Positions 12,626 to 21,064 of a stretch of 38,709 nt of DNA are shown in pieces (position 1 is the first letter of the stretch; every line of letters begins with the position of its first letter). The notes beneath the pieces were generated by a model, which saw only the letters and a list, made by a program, of their open reading frames with translations, made no database searches and had not been told where the DNA came from. The DNA lies in contig NZ_BJUK01000034.1 of the NCBI RefSeq assembly GCF_007989625.1, positions 1 to 38,709 of the forward strand. The letters run 5' to 3'. Made by a program: the position numbers and the translations under genes. The DNA comes from Bisbaumannia pacifica. Lineage in GTDB: Bacteria; Pseudomonadota; Gammaproteobacteria; Pseudomonadales; Halomonadaceae.

Positions 12626-14299
12626 ATGCAATCGCCATATAAAATTACGACCTTTCGCCCCGAGCCGGGACGGAGACGGCCGACCTACCTGGGCCTGGCG
12701 CTACTCGGCGGCCTCCTGACAGGCCCGGAGACCTGGGCCCAGACGCCGCCTGATGCCGGACAGATCCTGCAACAAAGCCAACCGGAAACCATCGCACCAC
12801 GCTCCCCCTCCGTGATTTTGGAGCTGGGTGGCGACCCTCTGATAGAGGAACAAGCCGGCGGTCAGCGTATCACCTTGTCGGAGGTAAGCTTCGAGGGTAA
12901 TACCCGCTTCTCCGACGAATTATTGAGAGAGGCCATTCACGGTCTCCTGAACGAGTCTCTCGATCTAGCCGGGCTGCGCCATCTAGCCAACCAAGTGAGC
13001 CGCTATTATCGCGAGCGGGGTTACCTCTTCGCCCGCGTCTTCCTCCCGGCCCAGTCCCTGGATGATGGCGTCCTGACTCTGCGGGTTCTCGAGGGACGCT
13101 ATGGCCAGGTCGAGGCCACCAGCGACGATGCCGAACTGGCCAATGCCGCACGCTCCTACCTGGCGCCGCTGGCCACGGGACGCCTGATCGAGTCGGCCCC
13201 ACTGGAGCGTCAGTTGCTGCTGCTGGGCGACCTGCCAGGCCTCGCCGTCACGCCGATCATGCGCCCGGGGGCAGAGGTGGGTCAGGGCGACCTGGACGTG
13301 CAGGTACGCGACACCGAGCGCCTGGCGGTCGAGCTGGGCGCCGATAACCACGGCAGCCGTTTCTCCGGGGAATATCGCGCTCGCGCCAGGCTTACCGCCC
13401 ACCGGGTCTTGAGCGTCGGCGACGAGCTGAATCTCTCCGCCCTTTACACCAACGAAGCAACCTGGCTGGGGAATGTGAGCTACTCACGCCCCCTGACCGC
13501 CAACGGCCTGCGCGGAGAAGTGGGCTATGCACATACCGATTACATCCTTGGCAGGGGGTTCGAAGGCTATACCGGTGCGGCAGCGGTCTATTCAGCAACG
13601 CTGAGCTACCCGCTACTACGCAGCCAGCGAACCAATGTGTCACTAAGCGCGCGTTACCAGTACAAGGACCTGGACGACGACATCGACTTCGCCGGCTACC
13701 GCAAGGCCACCGAGAGCCACTCCCTGCCACTCGGCGTGCGCTTCGATGCCCGTGACAGCCTCGGCTTAGGTGGCGTCACCTTCGGCACCCTGAGCGTGAC
13801 GCCGGGTACGCTAGAACAGTCGCAGACCGGCATGGCCGACAACGACTATGGCTTTACCAAGCTCAACCTGAATATCGCCCGCGTGCAGTCGCTCGGCCAT
13901 GGCCTCGACCTGTATGGCCGACTGAATGCCCAATGGGCCGATCGCGACGCCCTGGATGGCTCGGAGAGCTTTTATCTAGGTGGCCCCTATGGCGTGCGCG
14001 CCTTTCCCAGCGGCGAGGGCTCGGATAGCCGGGGCTGGCTGGCCCAGATGGAGCTGCGCTACCGGGTTAGCGAAGCCTTCACGCCCTACCTGTTCTATGA
14101 CCTAGGCCATACCCCGGGCGGCGGCCTCGATAGCAGCGACTCGCGCTCCCTGGCCGGCACCGGGATCGGGATGCGCTACCGGTACGCCGACTTTCATCTG
14201 GATATCAGCAGTGCCTGGGAAGTCCGCGGTGGCGATGCGTTATCGGACGACCGGCAACGCGACCCGCGCATCTGGGCCACCGCAGCGTACCGGTTTTAA
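12626..14299 (+). CDS. TpsB-type two-partner secretion outer-membrane transporter (ShlB/FhaC family)
   Basis: The 557-residue protein starts at ATG 12626, which has GGGGA at 12611-12615, about 10 bases ahead. In-frame ATGs at 12596 and 12617 are less well placed. A signal sequence (LGLALLGGLLTGPETWA) is followed by a proline/glutamine linker. A POTRA-like domain follows: ITLSEVSFEGNTRFSDELL, then YYRERGYLFARVFLP and LTLRVLEGRYG. The C-terminal beta-barrel has the L6-loop type motif GGPYGVRAFPSGEG (VRAF rather than the usual VRGY) and ends in aromatic ...AAYRF, typical of outer-membrane barrels. TpsB proteins bind the TPS domain of their TpsA partner in the periplasm and pass it to the cell surface. 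Its partner is the gene 39 bases upstream; they are almost certainly co-transcribed. Confidence 0.93.
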   Translation: MQSPYKITTFRPEPGRRRPTYLGLALLGGLLTGPETWAQTPPDAGQILQQSQPETIAPRSPSVILELGGDPLIEEQAGGQRITLSEVSFEGNTRFSDELLREAIHGLLNESLDLAGLRHLANQVSRYYRERGYLFARVFLPAQSLDDGVLTLRVLEGRYGQVEATSDDAELANAARSYLAPLATGRLIESAPLERQLLLLGDLPGLAVTPIMRPGAEVGQGDLDVQVRDTERLAVELGADNHGSRFSGEYRARARLTAHRVLSVGDELNLSALYTNEATWLGNVSYSRPLTANGLRGEVGYAHTDYILGRGFEGYTGAAAVYSATLSYPLLRSQRTNVSLSARYQYKDLDDDIDFAGYRKATESHSLPLGVRFDARDSLGLGGVTFGTLSVTPGTLEQSQTGMADNDYGFTKLNLNIARVQSLGHGLDLYGRLNAQWADRDALDGSESFYLGGPYGVRAFPSGEGSDSRGWLAQMELRYRVSEAFTPYLFYDLGHTPGGGLDSSDSRSLAGTGIGMRYRYADFHLDISSAWEVRGGDALSDDRQRDPRIWATAAYRF

Positions 14300-14329
14300 G
14301 CACCACGCCCTGGCGTTGCTGGGACGGGC

Positions 14330-14917
14330 TCAGGTGTCGCGCTCGGCGACCGCCGTGGCCTGCCACTGCACCTGGCCTTCCACCACCGGCAGGCGCTCCG
14401 CCTGGGGCGGGTTGTCTAGGCGCTGGGTGCGTACCTCGTCATCCAGGCGGTAGGTGACGTTATAGCCCAGATGCTCCTCATGGGTCTCGGTGACGGTATG
14501 GCACTGGCGCTCCGTCACCGCCTGACGCTGATTGGCCTCGACGCGACTCTGCACCTCGCGACCGGCCAGGCCACCGCCCACGGCACCGGCCAGGGTGGCC
14601 AGCTTGCGGCCATTGCCGCCACCCACCTGGTTGCCCAGCAGGCCACCGACGACGGCCCCGGCGGCGGTGCCCAGCAGGCGGTTGGGGTCCTGGGTCGGCG
14701 CCTGGCGGTAGGTCACCACCTCCTCGCAGACCTCCCGCGGCACCTCGCTACGGCGCACCGCGGGCTCCACCCCCAGCACCTCGGCATAGACCGGGGTCTG
14801 GACCGGCGCGGGCGGCTCCGGCTCGCTGGCGAACTGCTGGCCCTGATAGGCCCCCAGGGCCAGACCACCCAGGCCCAGGACCGCCAGGCTGGTTCCGACG
14901 ATAATGGCTTTACTCAT
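14330..14917 (-). CDS. Glycine-zipper 2TM domain envelope protein
   Basis: The 195-residue protein starts at ATG 14917, with GAGGAG about 5 bases ahead. MSKAIIVGTSLAVLGLGGLALGAY is a signal or anchor segment. A proline-rich linker and EVCEEVVTYRQ come next. Then the glycine zipper, LLGTAAGAVVGGLLGNQVGGG plus TLAGAVGGGLAGREV, is the Rick_17kDa-type 2TM region. The tail ERQCHTVTETHEEHLGYNVTYRLDDE has a second conserved Cys. The family is envelope-located; its exact role is not established. It converges on tpsB with a 30-base gap and is divergent from the FAD/GcvT gene. Confidence 0.8.
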   Translation of the reverse strand: MSKAIIVGTSLAVLGLGGLALGAYQGQQFASEPEPPAPVQTPVYAEVLGVEPAVRRSEVPREVCEEVVTYRQAPTQDPNRLLGTAAGAVVGGLLGNQVGGGNGRKLATLAGAVGGGLAGREVQSRVEANQRQAVTERQCHTVTETHEEHLGYNVTYRLDDEVRTQRLDNPPQAERLPVVEGQVQWQATAVAERDT

Positions 14918-15240
14918 GACGCCTCCTCGATTCACGACGGGTGACGAGGCGCCGGCTCCATGGATCACTCGACGCCGATGAGCCGGCATCCGGCCGCCCC
15001 ATTCGGCAATCACTACAAGACCCTCCCAGTATAAGGAAATCCTCCCCCTCCCCGGCGCCCCGCTAGCGATTTGTCATGACTTTGCATCGGCTGTCGCCCC
15101 TTGGCGACGCGCCGCCGCCCTGCCCCAGAACGACCCCGGCCATCGTCCAGGCGACACTCACCGGCACGCTCGGACGAAGCCGATGCCGCGACTGCACTAG
15201 GCTGAAGTCACATGACTTACCCCGAGGAAGGAGATTGATC
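14918..15240. promoter_or_regulatory. Divergent intergenic region upstream of the FAD/GcvT fusion gene
   Basis: This 323-base gap between divergent genes codes for nothing I can support. It holds GTCATGAC (15073-15080) and the inverted repeat AAGTCA-CA-TGACTT (15205-15218), which share CATGACTT. The second lies just ahead of the AAGGAGA ribosome site (15228-15234) of the gene starting at 15241, a position suited to a repressor operator. Confidence 0.4.
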
Positions 15241-17808
15241 ATGGCGACCCTTCCGACACAGGCGGACGCGGTGATTATCGGCCAGGGAGGTATCGTCGGC
15301 GCCTCGGTGGCCCACCATCTACTCGCGCTGGGCTGGACCCACCTGGTGGGCATCGACGCCGCGGCCATCCCCACCGATGCGGGCTCCACCGCCCACGCCT
15401 CCGACTTCTGCTACATGACCTCCCACGACCGCCTGAGCTGCTACACCACCACCTACAGTCAGCGCTTCTACGAGGCGCTGGGCCACTATCACAGGGTCGG
15501 CGGCCTGGAGATTGCCCGGGTCGGCGACGAGGCACGCCTCGACGAGCTCAAGCGCAAGGTGGCTTCCGGCAAGGCCTTCGGCACCCGCGCCGAGCTGATC
15601 GACGCCGACCAGGCGGTGGCACGCTTTCCCCTCCTCGACCGGGCCCGGGTCCTGGGCGCCCTATGGGACCCGGACGCCGGCCTGGTGGTGCCCCGCTCCC
15701 AGCGGGTGGCGGGACGGCTGATCGAGGAGGCGGTGGCCGGCGGCGGGCTGCGCACCTTCGCCGATACCCCGGCCCTGGATATCGACGTCCAGGCGGGCCG
15801 GGTCTGCGGCGTCGAGACTCCGAAGGGCCGCATTGCCACGCCCCTGGTGATCCTCGCCTGCGGCATCTGGGGCCCCTTGCCCGCCGCCCTGGCCGGGGCG
15901 GCCCTGCCGCTGATGCCGGTGGAGCACCCGCTGCTGTTCTTCGGGCCCTTCGACGACTTCGCCGGCAGCGGCAAGGAGATCGGCTATCCACTGCTGCGCG
16001 ACCAGGGCAACTCCGCCTACCTGCGCGATACCGGCGACCCGCGCTCCACCGAGGGCGGCCAACTGGAGTGGGGCTACTACGAGACCCGCGAGCCACGGCT
16101 GGTGCCTCCCCGGGAGATCCTCTCCCGGGACCAGGCACGGCTCTCCCCCTCCATGCGCGACCTGAGCGCCGAGCAGATCGCCGCCCCCTTCGAACGGGCG
16201 CTGGAGCTCACCCCGCGGCTCGCCGAGCTGGGCTGGGACGACAAGCACTCCTTCAATGGCCTGCTCTCGGTCACCTCCGACGGCGGCTCCCTGGTGGGCG
16301 AGGCCCCGGAGGTGCGCGGCCTATGGTGCTGCGAGGCGGTATGGGTCAAGGATGGCCCCGGCATGGGCAAGATTCTCGCCGACTGGCTGACCCATGGCCG
16401 TCCCGAACTCGACCCCTGCGGCATCGATATCGCCCGTTTCTACCCGGTGCAGAAGACCCCGGGCCATGTGCTGGGTCGCTGCCGGGAGATCGCCCGCAAG
16501 ATCTATGATCCGCCGGTACATCCCCGGGAGCCCTTCGAGAGCGGCCGCGACCTGCGTCGCGGCCCCTTCTGGCCCCGGGAGCGGGAACTCGGTGGTTACT
16601 TTATGGAGGCGGCGGGCTGGGAGCGGGCCCACGGCTATGCCGCCAACGAGACACGCCTCGCCGCCCTGCTCGAGCGGGTGCCGGAGCGGCCGGTGGAGTG
16701 GGATGGCCGCCACTTCTGGCGAGTCGCCAACGCCGAGCAGCTGGCCATGAGCGAGGGGGTGGGGATGATCAACCTCTCCCACTTCGCCATCTACGATATC
16801 TCGGGGCGCGACGCCGAGGCGCTGCTGGAGCGGCTCTCGGTGGCCAAGGTGGGCGGCGACACGGCCATCGGCAAGGGAGTCTATACCCACTTCCTAGATG
16901 CCGCCGGTGGAGTGCATTCGGACCTGACCATCGTGCGCCTGGCCGAGCGGGCCTGGCGGGTGATCTGCGGCGGCGATACCGGCCATCGGGACCTGATATG
17001 GCTCCGTCGCCAGGCGGAGGCGTTCGGCCTGAGCCGCTGGCACCTGGAGGATCGCAGCGATGGCCTGGCCACCCTGGGGGTCTGGGGCCCTCGGGCCCGT
17101 GCGACCCTGCAGGCGCTATGCGATAGCCCGGAGGCGCTGGACGCGCCGCGCTTCCCCTTCGCCGGCGCCCGGGAGATACGCCTCGCCGGCCTGCCGATCT
17201 GGGCCTTCCGCATCTCTTACGTGGGCGAGCAGGGTTGGGAGCTCCATGTGCCCTTCAGTTACGGCCTCGCCCTCTGGGATCGGCTCTTCGAGGCGGGGGT
17301 GGTACCGGTAGGCATCGAGACCTACGCCAATAGCCGGCGCCTGGAGAAGAGCCTGCGCCTGCAGAACGTCGACCTGCTGACCGACTACAACCTCTATGAG
17401 GCGGGCCTGGCCCGCCCCAGGGTCAAGGCCGCCGACTTCCTCGGCAAGGCCGCCTACCTGGAACAGCGGGCGCGCGCCCACCAGCCGGCGACGCTCTGCA
17501 CCCTGGTGATGGAGGCCGCGACCGACGGCGCCGGGCGGCCGCGCTTCCCGGTGGGCCAGTCGCCGCTGCTCGACCCGGAGAGCGGCGAGGTGCCCATCGA
17601 CGACCTGGGCCGGCGCAGCTACACCACCAGCATCGCCTACGGGCCCTCGCTGGGGCGCCATATCGCCCTGGCCTATCTGCCCCACGGTTACGCCGAGGAG
17701 GGACGCGAGCTGCTGCTGGAGTATTTCGGCGAGCACTACCCGATGCGGGTGGCGGCGGTGGGCTACCGGGCCCTCTATGACCCGGATAGCCGGCGCCCAA
17801 GAAGCTAG
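15241..17808 (+). CDS. FAD-dependent oxidoreductase fused to GcvT-like aminomethyltransferase (dimethylglycine/sarcosine dehydrogenase family)
   Basis: The 855-residue protein starts at ATG 15241 with AAGGAGA 6 bases ahead. Residues 9-42 are the FAD/NAD-like nucleotide site, AVIIGQGGIVGASVAHHLL. GSTAHAS with His52 matches the place where DMGDH and SARDH attach FAD covalently. GRDLRRGPFWPRERELGG and AAGWERAHGYAANE mark the linker between the domains. The C-terminal GcvT-like part has NLSHFAIYDISGRDAEALL, VGEQGWELHVP and GLARPRVKAADFLGK. Family members oxidise N-methyl groups of dimethylglycine or sarcosine and pass the carbon to tetrahydrofolate. The gene converges on a PuuB-like oxidase with one base between the two stop codons. 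The substrate is not readable; the polyamine setting makes an N-methylated amine possible. Confidence 0.85.
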   Translation: MATLPTQADAVIIGQGGIVGASVAHHLLALGWTHLVGIDAAAIPTDAGSTAHASDFCYMTSHDRLSCYTTTYSQRFYEALGHYHRVGGLEIARVGDEARLDELKRKVASGKAFGTRAELIDADQAVARFPLLDRARVLGALWDPDAGLVVPRSQRVAGRLIEEAVAGGGLRTFADTPALDIDVQAGRVCGVETPKGRIATPLVILACGIWGPLPAALAGAALPLMPVEHPLLFFGPFDDFAGSGKEIGYPLLRDQGNSAYLRDTGDPRSTEGGQLEWGYYETREPRLVPPREILSRDQARLSPSMRDLSAEQIAAPFERALELTPRLAELGWDDKHSFNGLLSVTSDGGSLVGEAPEVRGLWCCEAVWVKDGPGMGKILADWLTHGRPELDPCGIDIARFYPVQKTPGHVLGRCREIARKIYDPPVHPREPFESGRDLRRGPFWPRERELGGYFMEAAGWERAHGYAANETRLAALLERVPERPVEWDGRHFWRVANAEQLAMSEGVGMINLSHFAIYDISGRDAEALLERLSVAKVGGDTAIGKGVYTHFLDAAGGVHSDLTIVRLAERAWRVICGGDTGHRDLIWLRRQAEAFGLSRWHLEDRSDGLATLGVWGPRARATLQALCDSPEALDAPRFPFAGAREIRLAGLPIWAFRISYVGEQGWELHVPFSYGLALWDRLFEAGVVPVGIETYANSRRLEKSLRLQNVDLLTDYNLYEAGLARPRVKAADFLGKAAYLEQRARAHQPATLCTLVMEAATDGAGRPRFPVGQSPLLDPESGEVPIDDLGRRSYTTSIAYGPSLGRHIALAYLPHGYAEEGRELLLEYFGEHYPMRVAAVGYRALYDPDSRRPRS

Positions 17809-17809
17809 C

Positions 17810-19102
17810 CTAGATCCCCAGCTTATCGCGGGTGGAGTAGTACCAGGCGCCCAGCGCCGAGAAGGGCACCCGCAGCAGACGCCCCCCCGGGAAGGGCAGG
17901 TGTGGCAGGCCGGCGAAGGCGTCGAAGCGTTCGCTCTCGCCACGCATCGTCTCGGCGATCAGCTTGCCGGCCAGGTGCGAGCAGGTGACGCCATGCCCGG
18001 AGTAGCCCTGGGCGAAGTAGACGTTGTCGTTGAGCCGGCCGAACTGGGGCAAGCGGTTGAGGGTCAGCAGGAAGTTACCGCTCCAGGCGTAATCCACCTT
18101 GATGTCGGCCAGCTGTGGAAAGGTCTTCAGCAGCTTGGGGCGAATCACCGCTTCGATGCTGGCCAGGTCCTGGCCACCATAGCTGGTTCCCCCACCGTAG
18201 AGCAGGCGATTGTCGGCGGTCAGGCGGTAGTAATCGAGCAGGTAGTTGCAGTCCTCCACCGCCATGTCGTTGGGCAGCAGGGCCCGAGCGGTGGCCTCGT
18301 CCAAGGGCTCGGTGGTGATGATCTGGGTGCCGCAGGGCATCGACTTGCTCTCCAGTCGCGGCTCCACGCCCTGCATATAGGCGTTGCCCGCCAGCACCAC
18401 CCGCTGGGCGCGCACCTCGCCGCCGGGGGTGGTGAGTACCACCGGCTCGCCGTGGGTCAGTTGGGTCACCGGGCTCTGCTCGTAAATCACCCCACCCAGG
18501 GACTCGAAGGCGGCGGCCTGCCCCAACACCAGGTTGAGCGGGTGGATATGGCCCCCGGAATGGTCGATCAGGGCCCCGGTGTAGCGCGAACTGCCCACCT
18601 CCCGCTTGACCGCCTCGCCCTCCAGCAGCTCCAGCTGGTCATGGCCGTAGCGCTGCCAGAGTGCCTGATGCTCGCGCAACCCCTCGAGCTGCTTGGCATT
18701 GCAGGCGGCGAAGACATTGCCCTCCTTGAGGTCGCAAGCGATCCCATACTGGGCGATGCGATCCCGGATGATGCGGTTGCCCTCGAAGGCCATGCTACCC
18801 AGGGCCCGGGCGGTCTCCTCGCCATACTTGGCTTCGATCACGTCCATGTCGCGGCTATAGCTGTTGACCAGCTGGCCGCCGTTGCGGCCGGAGGCGCCGA
18901 AGCCGACGCGCGCCGCCTCCAGCACCACCACCGACTGGCCCTGTTCGGCCAGGTGCAGGGCGGCGGAGATGCCAGTGAAGCCGGCCCCCACCACGCAGAC
19001 ATCGCACTCCACGCGCCCGCTGACCGAGGGGCGCTCAGGGCCGGGGTTGGCAGAGGCGGCATAGTAGGAGGCCACATGCTGGGTAGGCTGGTGGGCGGAC
19101 AT
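17810..19102 (-). CDS. puuB: FAD-dependent amine oxidase, gamma-glutamylputrescine oxidase type (copy at the end of the pot block)
   Basis: The 430-residue DAO-family flavoprotein starts at ATG 19102, with AGGGAG about 7 bases ahead. CDVCVVGAGFTGISAALHLAE (near 35-55) is the dinucleotide-binding motif, and RVGFGASGRNGGQLVNSYS is the second FAD contact typical of PuuB/OrdL proteins. DYYRLTADNRLLYGGGTSY and FAQGYSGHGVTCSHLAGKL complete the family pattern. PuuB oxidises gamma-glutamylputrescine to the aldehyde, giving H2O2 and ammonia. It lies after potI on the same strand but behind a strong terminator, so it probably has its own promoter or depends on read-through. A second homologue at 24931-26226 differs clearly in sequence, so the two may act on different glutamylated amines. 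Confidence 0.83.
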   Translation of the reverse strand: MSAHQPTQHVASYYAASANPGPERPSVSGRVECDVCVVGAGFTGISAALHLAEQGQSVVVLEAARVGFGASGRNGGQLVNSYSRDMDVIEAKYGEETARALGSMAFEGNRIIRDRIAQYGIACDLKEGNVFAACNAKQLEGLREHQALWQRYGHDQLELLEGEAVKREVGSSRYTGALIDHSGGHIHPLNLVLGQAAAFESLGGVIYEQSPVTQLTHGEPVVLTTPGGEVRAQRVVLAGNAYMQGVEPRLESKSMPCGTQIITTEPLDEATARALLPNDMAVEDCNYLLDYYRLTADNRLLYGGGTSYGGQDLASIEAVIRPKLLKTFPQLADIKVDYAWSGNFLLTLNRLPQFGRLNDNVYFAQGYSGHGVTCSHLAGKLIAETMRGESERFDAFAGLPHLPFPGGRLLRVPFSALGAWYYSTRDKLGI

Positions 19103-19176
19103 CGGCTCACTCCCTCTAATGTTGATTATTCTTTCCATGCTATCACAAGCCGGTTAGACGGAAAGTAGGAAATATC

Positions 19177-19211
19177 AAAAAAATGGCCCCTGAGGCGATA
19201 CCAGGGGCCAT
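19177..19211 (-). terminator. Rho-independent terminator after potI
   Basis: On the minus strand ATGGCCCCTG pairs perfectly with CAGGGGCCAT across a 9-base loop and is followed by a run of seven T. It lies 41 bases beyond the potI stop. Confidence 0.9.
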
Positions 19212-19252
19212 CGACGACTCATCCATCGTCAACTATCAGGCAACACTCGAGA

Positions 19253-20086
19253 TCACGCTTCCTGCATCGCCAACTGCACCGCCTGGCGCCGCTTGGCCTC
19301 GCTGCGGCGCATCATGTACCAGGCCAGGAAGGTGGCCAGCGACACCGCCAAGATGATCAGGGTGGCCAGGGCATTGATCTTCGGCGAGACGCCGAGGCGT
19401 ACCGAGGAGAAGACCACCATGGGCAGGGTCGTGGCCCCGGGGCCGGAGACGAAGCTGGCGATCACCAGGTCATCCAGCGATAGGGTGAAGGCCAGCAGCC
19501 AGCCGGCGGCCAGTGCCGGGGCGATCACCGGCAGGGTGATCTGGAAGAAGGTCTTCACCGGCGGCGCCCCCAGGTCCATGGCCGCCTCCTCCAGGGAGAG
19601 GTCCACCTCGCGCAGCCGCGAAGAGACCACCACCGCCACATAGGCGCTGCAGAAGGTGGTATGGGCGATCCAGATGGTCACCATGCCGCGATCCCCGGGC
19701 CAGCCGATCAACTCCGCCATATGCACGAACAGCAGCAGCAGCGACAGCCCCGTGATCACCTCCGGCATCACCAGGGGCGCGGTGATCATGCTGGCCAGCG
19801 CCGTCTTGCCGCGAAAGCGCGCGAAACGCACCATCACGAAAGCGGCCAGGGTCCCCAGGCAGACCGCCATGCTGGCGGAGAAGAAGGCGATGCGCAGGCT
19901 GGTCCAGACCGCATCGAGGATCTGCTGATCGCGGAACAGCTCGATGTACCAGCGCCCGGAGAAGCCCGCCCAGACCGTGACCAGGCGCGAGGCATTGAAG
20001 GAGTAGAAGACCAGGATCAGCATCGGCAGGTAGAGGAACACCAGCCCCAGGATCAACATCACCGTGGTAAAGGATGGCTTTCTCAT
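19253..20086 (-). CDS. potI: Putrescine ABC transporter permease PotI
   Basis: The 277-residue inner-membrane protein has about six predicted helices, starting FTTVMLILGLVFLYLPMLILVFYSF. The permease EAA loop is LEEAAMDLGAPPVKTFFQITLP, the segment that docks on the ATPase. ATG 20086 is preferred to GTG 20092 because AAGGAG lies 5 bases ahead of the ATG and runs into the GTG. It pairs with PotH to form the membrane channel. It is the last gene of potFGHI and is followed by a terminator. Confidence 0.92.
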   Translation of the reverse strand: MRKPSFTTVMLILGLVFLYLPMLILVFYSFNASRLVTVWAGFSGRWYIELFRDQQILDAVWTSLRIAFFSASMAVCLGTLAAFVMVRFARFRGKTALASMITAPLVMPEVITGLSLLLLFVHMAELIGWPGDRGMVTIWIAHTTFCSAYVAVVVSSRLREVDLSLEEAAMDLGAPPVKTFFQITLPVIAPALAAGWLLAFTLSLDDLVIASFVSGPGATTLPMVVFSSVRLGVSPKINALATLIILAVSLATFLAWYMMRRSEAKRRQAVQLAMQEA

Positions 20087-20088
20087 GG

Positions 20089-21000
20089 TCACTCCTTGAG
20101 TTCACGGGACTGATAGCGATGGAAGAGCGCGATGGGAATCAGCAGCAGTCCCAGCATCACCATGGCCAACGCCGAGGCCACCGGCCAGTCGCGGTTGTTG
20201 AAGAACTCCTCCCACAGCACCTTGCCGATCATCAGCGTATCGGGGCCGCCCAGCAGCTCGGGGATCACGTACTCCCCCACCGCCGGGATAAACACCAGCA
20301 TGGAGCCGGCGATGATGCCGCCCTTGGAGAGCGGCAGGGTCACCCTGAGGAAGGTATTGATGCTGCGCGAGCCCAGGTCCGAGGCGGCCTCCAGCAGGGA
20401 GTTGTCGAGCCGGGTCAGGTTGGCGTAGAGCGGCAGCACCATGAACGGCAGGTAGGCGTAGACGATGCCGAGGATCACCGCGAAGTTGGTGTTCATCATG
20501 CGGATCGGCGAATCGATCAGCCCCAGCCACAGCAGGGTGTTGTTGATCAGGCCGTTGTTGCTGAGGATGCCCATCCAGGCATAGACCCGGATCAGGAAGG
20601 AGGTCCAGGAGGGCAGCATCACCAACAGCAGCAGCACCAGTTGCCAATGGGCCGGGGCCCGGGCCATGGCATAGGCCATGGGGTAGCCGATCAGCAAACA
20701 GGCCAGGGTCGAGACGAAGGCGATCTTCAGCGACCCCCAATAGGCCGACACATAGAGGCTGTCGGACATCAGGAAGAGGTAGTTGCCGAAGGTCACCACC
20801 AGGCGCAGGGTCTCGGCGCCGAAATCCACCATGGCGCTGTAGGGCGGGATGGCGATGGCCGCTTCGGACAGGCTGATCTTGAGGACGATGCCGAAGGGCA
20901 GCAGGAAGAACAGGGTCAGCCACAGCAGGGGCACGGCGATGACCCAGCCACGGCGGGGCTTGAGCCACCGCCGCAGGCGTTGCGACGTCAGGGCAGGCAT
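20089..21000 (-). CDS. potH: Putrescine ABC transporter permease PotH
   Basis: The 303-residue permease has an N-terminal helix WVIAVPLLWLTLFFLLPFG and a long periplasmic segment. The EAA loop is LEAASDLGSRSINTFLRVTL. VYAWMGILSNNGLIN and GEYVIPELLGGPDTLMIG are characteristic of PotB/PotH permeases. GGAGG precedes ATG 21000. The stop lies 2 bases ahead of the preferred potI ATG (or overlaps the potI GTG), so translation is coupled. It acts in the inner membrane with PotI and PotG. Confidence 0.93.
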   Translation of the reverse strand: MPALTSQRLRRWLKPRRGWVIAVPLLWLTLFFLLPFGIVLKISLSEAAIAIPPYSAMVDFGAETLRLVVTFGNYLFLMSDSLYVSAYWGSLKIAFVSTLACLLIGYPMAYAMARAPAHWQLVLLLLVMLPSWTSFLIRVYAWMGILSNNGLINNTLLWLGLIDSPIRMMNTNFAVILGIVYAYLPFMVLPLYANLTRLDNSLLEAASDLGSRSINTFLRVTLPLSKGGIIAGSMLVFIPAVGEYVIPELLGGPDTLMIGKVLWEEFFNNRDWPVASALAMVMLGLLLIPIALFHRYQSRELKE

Positions 21001-21064
21001 AGGGGCCTCCGATCGGGAGCGGGAATTCCGGGGATGGCGGATCGACGCGGGCGAGTCGCGCCGG

